Shown here: positions 6,376-8,883 of the stretch, in pieces
How positions within the stretch are numbered: position 1 is the stretch's first letter
Layout: every line of letters begins with the position of its first letter
NCBI GenBank assembly: GCA_051653685.1
Contig: JBOFWQ010000041.1
Span: 1 to 8,883, forward strand
Origin: Faucicola sp937889485
GTDB taxonomy: Bacteria > Pseudomonadota > Gammaproteobacteria > Pseudomonadales > Moraxellaceae
Reading direction: 5' to 3'
DNA: 8,883 nt
The notes under the pieces: generated by a model
What the model was told of the DNA's origin: nothing
The model's database searches: none
What the model saw: only the letters and a program-made list of their open reading frames with translations
Translations under genes and position numbers: made by a program

Positions 6376-6422
6376 GTGTATGGGTGATAAAAAATGGTTT
6401 TATGACTCATAGACGTTTTTTT
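6376..6422 (+). terminator. rho-independent terminator of ruvC
   Basis: ATGGGTGATAAAA (6380-6392) pairs with TTTTATGACTCAT (6398-6410) around the loop AATGG, with one G-U pair and one G-G mismatch. A few outer pairs extend the stem to 6376 and 6414. Seven Ts follow at 6416-6422. It starts 24 bases after the ruvC stop. The AT-rich stem is moderate in strength. No convincing purU promoter was found between here and 6536. Confidence 0.7.
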
Positions 6423-6536
6423 GGTAGAGGTTTGAAAAAAAGGTTGACGCGCTTTTACATTTTTACATTGTAGGGTGCGTTTGATCGCCTATTTTTCTTG
6501 CTTTAGCCGTTTTTTTTGATTATTTAAAGAGTATAT

Positions 6537-7397
6537 ATGCAAAATTTATCCACTGCCACCTTGTTAATTAAATGTCAAGACCGCGCAGGCATTGTGCAGG
6601 CTGTTTCTGAGTTTATTTATCGATATGGGGCAAATATTATTAGTTTGGATCAATACTCCACCAAAGCAGAGGGTGGACAGTATTTTATGCGCTTAGAATT
6701 TGCCATTAGTGACTTGGCAAAGATTATCGACAATTTGACAGTCAGCTTTGAACACACCGTTGCCAAAACCTACCAGATGCAGTGGCAGTTATTTGACAAT
6801 AGCCAGCGCAAAAAAGTTGCGATTTTGGTGTCAAAATACGACCATGCCTTATTAGACTTATTGTGGCGTTGGCAGCAAGGACAGCTAGCGTGTGATATTA
6901 CCTGTGTGGTTAGTAACCACAATGACTTGCGCCAAGCGGTAGAAAATTTTGGGGTGCCTTTTCACCAAGTCAGCGTCACTAAAGATAACAAAACCCAAGC
7001 AGAAGCCGATATCCAAGCTTTGGTGCAAGATTGTGATTTGCTGGTATTAGCCCGTTATATGCAGATCTTATCACCAGAATTTACAGAAGCTTGGCATATG
7101 AAAATTATCAACATTCATCACTCATTTTTGCCTGCGTTTGTGGGTGCCGATCCTTACCGCCAAGCCTACGAAAAAGGCGTCAAACTCATTGGTGCCACCG
7201 CACATTATGTTACCGCTGACCTTGATCAAGGCCCTATTATTGAGCAAGACGTGCATCGGGTGAGCCATCGCCATCATGTTACGGACCTGCGCGCGATTGG
7301 GCAAGATGTGGAGCGTAGTGTATTGACGCGCGCGGTACGTTGGCATTTACAAAATCGCGTTATTGTCACGGGTAATAAAACCGTGGTATTTAATTAG
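6537..7397 (+). CDS. purU: formyltetrahydrofolate deformylase
   Basis: PurU hydrolyses 10-formyltetrahydrofolate to tetrahydrofolate and formate. This supplies formate for the PurT route of purine synthesis and balances one-carbon pools; in E. coli it is controlled by glycine and methionine. The 286-residue protein has an N-terminal ACT regulatory domain (about residues 8-85, beginning LLIKCQDRAGIVQAVSEF). A formyltransferase-fold hydrolase domain follows (about 93-280). The catalytic Asn-His-Asp set is visible: Asn192 and His194 in IINIHHSFLPAF, and Asp230 in VTADLDQGPIIEQD. VSNHNDLR (residues 125-132) and ARYMQILSPEF (residues 172-182) are typical of PurU and distinguish it from PurN, which also lacks the ACT domain. 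The ATG at 6537 follows AAAGAG at a five-base spacing. It appears to be its own transcription unit after the ruvC terminator. Confidence 0.98.
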   Translation: MQNLSTATLLIKCQDRAGIVQAVSEFIYRYGANIISLDQYSTKAEGGQYFMRLEFAISDLAKIIDNLTVSFEHTVAKTYQMQWQLFDNSQRKKVAILVSKYDHALLDLLWRWQQGQLACDITCVVSNHNDLRQAVENFGVPFHQVSVTKDNKTQAEADIQALVQDCDLLVLARYMQILSPEFTEAWHMKIINIHHSFLPAFVGADPYRQAYEKGVKLIGATAHYVTADLDQGPIIEQDVHRVSHRHHVTDLRAIGQDVERSVLTRAVRWHLQNRVIVTGNKTVVFN

Positions 7398-7441
7398 ACA
7401 AAGCGTTCCGCAATCAAAAATTCCCGTACAGTGAAACTGCT

Positions 7442-7478
7442 TTTACCGCCATATTTTGTGATTTGCAATGGCGGTAAA
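7442..7478. repeat. long hairpin downstream of purU (first of two)
   Basis: TTTACCGCCAT at 7442-7452 is a perfect 11-base inverted complement of ATGGCGGTAAA at 7468-7478, with a 15-base loop. It starts 44 bases after the purU stop. There is no T-tract on either strand, so it is not an intrinsic terminator by itself. It could stabilise the purU 3' end, be a dispersed palindrome, or be part of a small RNA. Confidence 0.75.
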
Positions 7479-7526
7479 GGGCTAATTTGTTGGTAGTTAC
7501 TTTTTTACAAATTGGCCCAAATTTTT
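7479..7526 (+). terminator. possible purU terminator (second hairpin)
   Basis: GGGCTAATTTGT (7479-7490) pairs with ACAAATTGGCCC (7507-7518): 12 pairs, with one position G-U in the plus-strand RNA but C-A in the minus-strand RNA. The loop is 16 bases, then AAA and five Ts (7522-7526). It abuts the first hairpin with no gap. The large loop and the bases before the T-tract make it an imperfect terminator; a structured 3' UTR is the alternative. Confidence 0.5.
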
Positions 7527-7656
7527 AGCTATCGATACCCCGCCCGCCTAAGTTTTTTTAGCCAACGTAAGTCATTAATCTCAATCGCTCTATTTTTTGT
7601 TAAAAATAATTTAATGGCATAAAAAGTTAAAATAAGAAAAATTATTTCAAAATACC

Positions 7657-7685
7657 TTTAAATTTGATATTTTATACCATATATT
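7657..7685 (+). promoter_or_regulatory. candidate chaA promoter in an AT-rich leader
   Basis: TTTAAA (7657-7662, 4/6 match to the -35) and TATATT (7680-7685, 5/6 match to the -10) are 17 bases apart, which would leave a leader of about 55 bases before chaA. The stretch 7590-7690 is so AT-rich that chance matches are likely. The rest of the gap from 7527 to 7746 shows only an 8-bp palindrome TATCGATA (7530-7537) and no gene. Confidence 0.3.
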
Positions 7686-7746
7686 AACGGTTATAAGAGA
7701 ATTTACCAACAAAAAGCAATAGGGCTATAGTAAGGGGAGTAACTGC

Positions 7747-8850
7747 ATGGCAAAAACTGGATGGCTAATCCAAAAGTATCATATTAATCTACCTGTGTGG
7801 ACGCTGGTCATACCGCTGGTAGCGGGTGCCTTGCTGATTGCACACTTGCTTTGGCACCCTGCAGGTATGCTAAGTAACCTAGTTACAGGCGCATTATTGA
7901 TGGGATCGGTATTTGCCGCTGTGCACCATGCTGAGGTCATCGCCCACAAAGTTGGTGAGCCTTTTGGTACGCTGGTATTGGCACTGGCAGTTACCGTGAT
8001 AGAAGTAGCGCTTATTTTGGCGCTGATGAGCAGCAGTCCCCCTGCCGATGCGGCAGTGCTGGCAAGGGATACGGTATTTGCTGCCGTTATGCTAATTTGT
8101 AATGGAATTATTGGTATTTGTTTGCTTATTGGTGGCGTCAAAAACTATGTGCAGCGCTATAGTTTACATGGCAGTAAAGCCGCAATTAATGTGTTGCTGG
8201 CTATTGCGCTGATAGTGTTTATTTTGCCAAATTTTACCACCTCAATGACAGGCGGCGGCATGATCAACTCGCAGCTTATCTTTGTGGCAAGCTGCTGCCT
8301 GATTTTGTATGCGGCATTTATTTTTACTCAGACTATTCGCCATCGTGATTATTTTATTGCAGATGGTACCGATGATGAGCACCATCGCGATAATGCCATT
8401 ACCACAGCGATTAGTGTAGGGTTCTTGTTGGTGAGTTTGGTGACGGTGGTGGGACTTGCCAAAATGTTATCGCCTGCTATTGAGGCAGGCTTGATGAGCG
8501 TGGGATTACCAAAGATTGTACTGGGTATTATCATTGCTGCATTGGTGTTGTTACCTGAATCGATTGCCGCGGTTAAAGCAGCTTACAATGACCAATTACA
8601 AAATAGTCTTAACCTTGGATTGGGTTCGGCGTTGGCATCTATTTCGCTCACCATTCCTGTGATTGCGCTGATGGCGGTCACCACCGCGACGCCTGTAGTG
8701 TTTGGGCTATCTGCCAAGGAAAGCGTGATGTTAGTCATCACTTTACTGATTACCATGAACACCTTAAGTACAGGTCATACCACATTTTTACATGGGGTGA
8801 TTCATTTAGTGATGTTAGCTACATTTATCTTTTTCTCAATTGTGCCCTAA
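7747..8850 (+). CDS. chaA: ChaA-type calcium/sodium:proton antiporter (CaCA superfamily)
   Basis: ChaA-type proteins export Ca2+, Na+ or K+ in exchange for protons across the inner membrane, especially at alkaline pH. The 367-residue protein is close to E. coli ChaA in length and has about eleven hydrophobic segments from residue 16 onward. Two inverted alpha-repeats carry the expected ion-binding glutamates. The first is HHAEVIAHKVGEPFGTLVLALAVTVIEVALI (residues 60-90, Glu86), split by the family GEPFGT motif. The second is VLGIIIAALVLLPESIAAVKAAYNDQLQNSLNLGLGSALAS (from residue 258, Glu271). A short charged loop rich in Asp and His (DGTDDEHHRD, residues 206-215) lies between the halves and may be a cytoplasmic regulatory or metal-sensing loop. 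The ATG at 7747 follows AAGGGGAG at seven bases, a strong ribosome site. The gene appears to stand alone. Ion preference cannot be read from the sequence. Confidence 0.95.
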   Translation: MAKTGWLIQKYHINLPVWTLVIPLVAGALLIAHLLWHPAGMLSNLVTGALLMGSVFAAVHHAEVIAHKVGEPFGTLVLALAVTVIEVALILALMSSSPPADAAVLARDTVFAAVMLICNGIIGICLLIGGVKNYVQRYSLHGSKAAINVLLAIALIVFILPNFTTSMTGGGMINSQLIFVASCCLILYAAFIFTQTIRHRDYFIADGTDDEHHRDNAITTAISVGFLLVSLVTVVGLAKMLSPAIEAGLMSVGLPKIVLGIIIAALVLLPESIAAVKAAYNDQLQNSLNLGLGSALASISLTIPVIALMAVTTATPVVFGLSAKESVMLVITLLITMNTLSTGHTTFLHGVIHLVMLATFIFFSIVP

Positions 8851-8883
8851 TCTGTCAGACAAATGCTTGTTTCAAAGTGCGGC

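Noticed and set aside
6444..6472. TTGACG at 6444-6449 as the -35 of a purU promoter
   Set aside because: The only -10-like hexamer nearby (TACATT at 6464-6469) is 14 bases away, and at 17 bases the sequence is a poor match. The purU promoter is left unassigned.
7731..7760. AAGGGGAGTAA before chaA resembles the opening of the yybP-ykoY manganese riboswitch
   Set aside because: The match is simply the Shine-Dalgarno. The remaining conserved riboswitch parts would have to lie inside the chaA coding region and are not seen.
8874..8883. AAGTGCGGC at the window end resembles the Pasteurellaceae DNA-uptake core AAGTGCGGT
   Set aside because: It is a single copy with a mismatch, and nothing else in the window matches; the organism does not look like a Pasteurellaceae member.

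Overview
The window reads as a housekeeping stretch of a gammaproteobacterial chromosome, most likely from the Moraxellaceae (Moraxella/Psychrobacter/Acinetobacter group). This rests on protein families, the pyrC-rnt pairing, moderately low GC and AT-rich intergenic DNA; the genus is inference only. Nine protein genes are intact. There are no tRNA or rRNA genes, insertion sequences, CRISPR arrays or signs of recent transfer.

Layout. Bases 72-1942 (+): pyrC (pyrimidine synthesis) and rnt (RNase T), 35 bases apart and probably co-transcribed. Bases 1999-3132 (-), convergent with rnt: an unrecognised Sel1-repeat protein with a single C-terminal membrane anchor. Bases 3290-4658 (-): scoA-scoB, a two-subunit succinyl-CoA:3-ketoacid CoA-transferase operon with a clear terminator and an unusual three-copy 15-bp repeat in its leader. 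Bases 4964-5578 (-): fxsA, an inner-membrane protein with its own terminator. A 183-base divergent promoter region then separates fxsA from ruvC (5762-6352, +), the Holliday-junction resolvase, which ends at a good intrinsic terminator. purU (6537-7397, +) makes formate from 10-formyl-THF for purine synthesis. A 349-base gap with two back-to-back hairpins and an AT-rich leader precedes chaA (7747-8850, +), a cation/proton antiporter. The last 33 bases hold nothing recognisable.

Functionally this is a mosaic of short, independent transcription units: nucleotide metabolism (pyrC, purU), RNA maturation (rnt), recombination (ruvC), ketoacid catabolism (scoAB), and membrane or ion functions (fxsA, chaA). 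No new multi-gene system is evident. The items most worth a second look are the scoA leader repeat with its three start-codon-sense-stop mini-ORFs, the double hairpin after purU, and the uncharacterised tail-anchored Sel1 protein.
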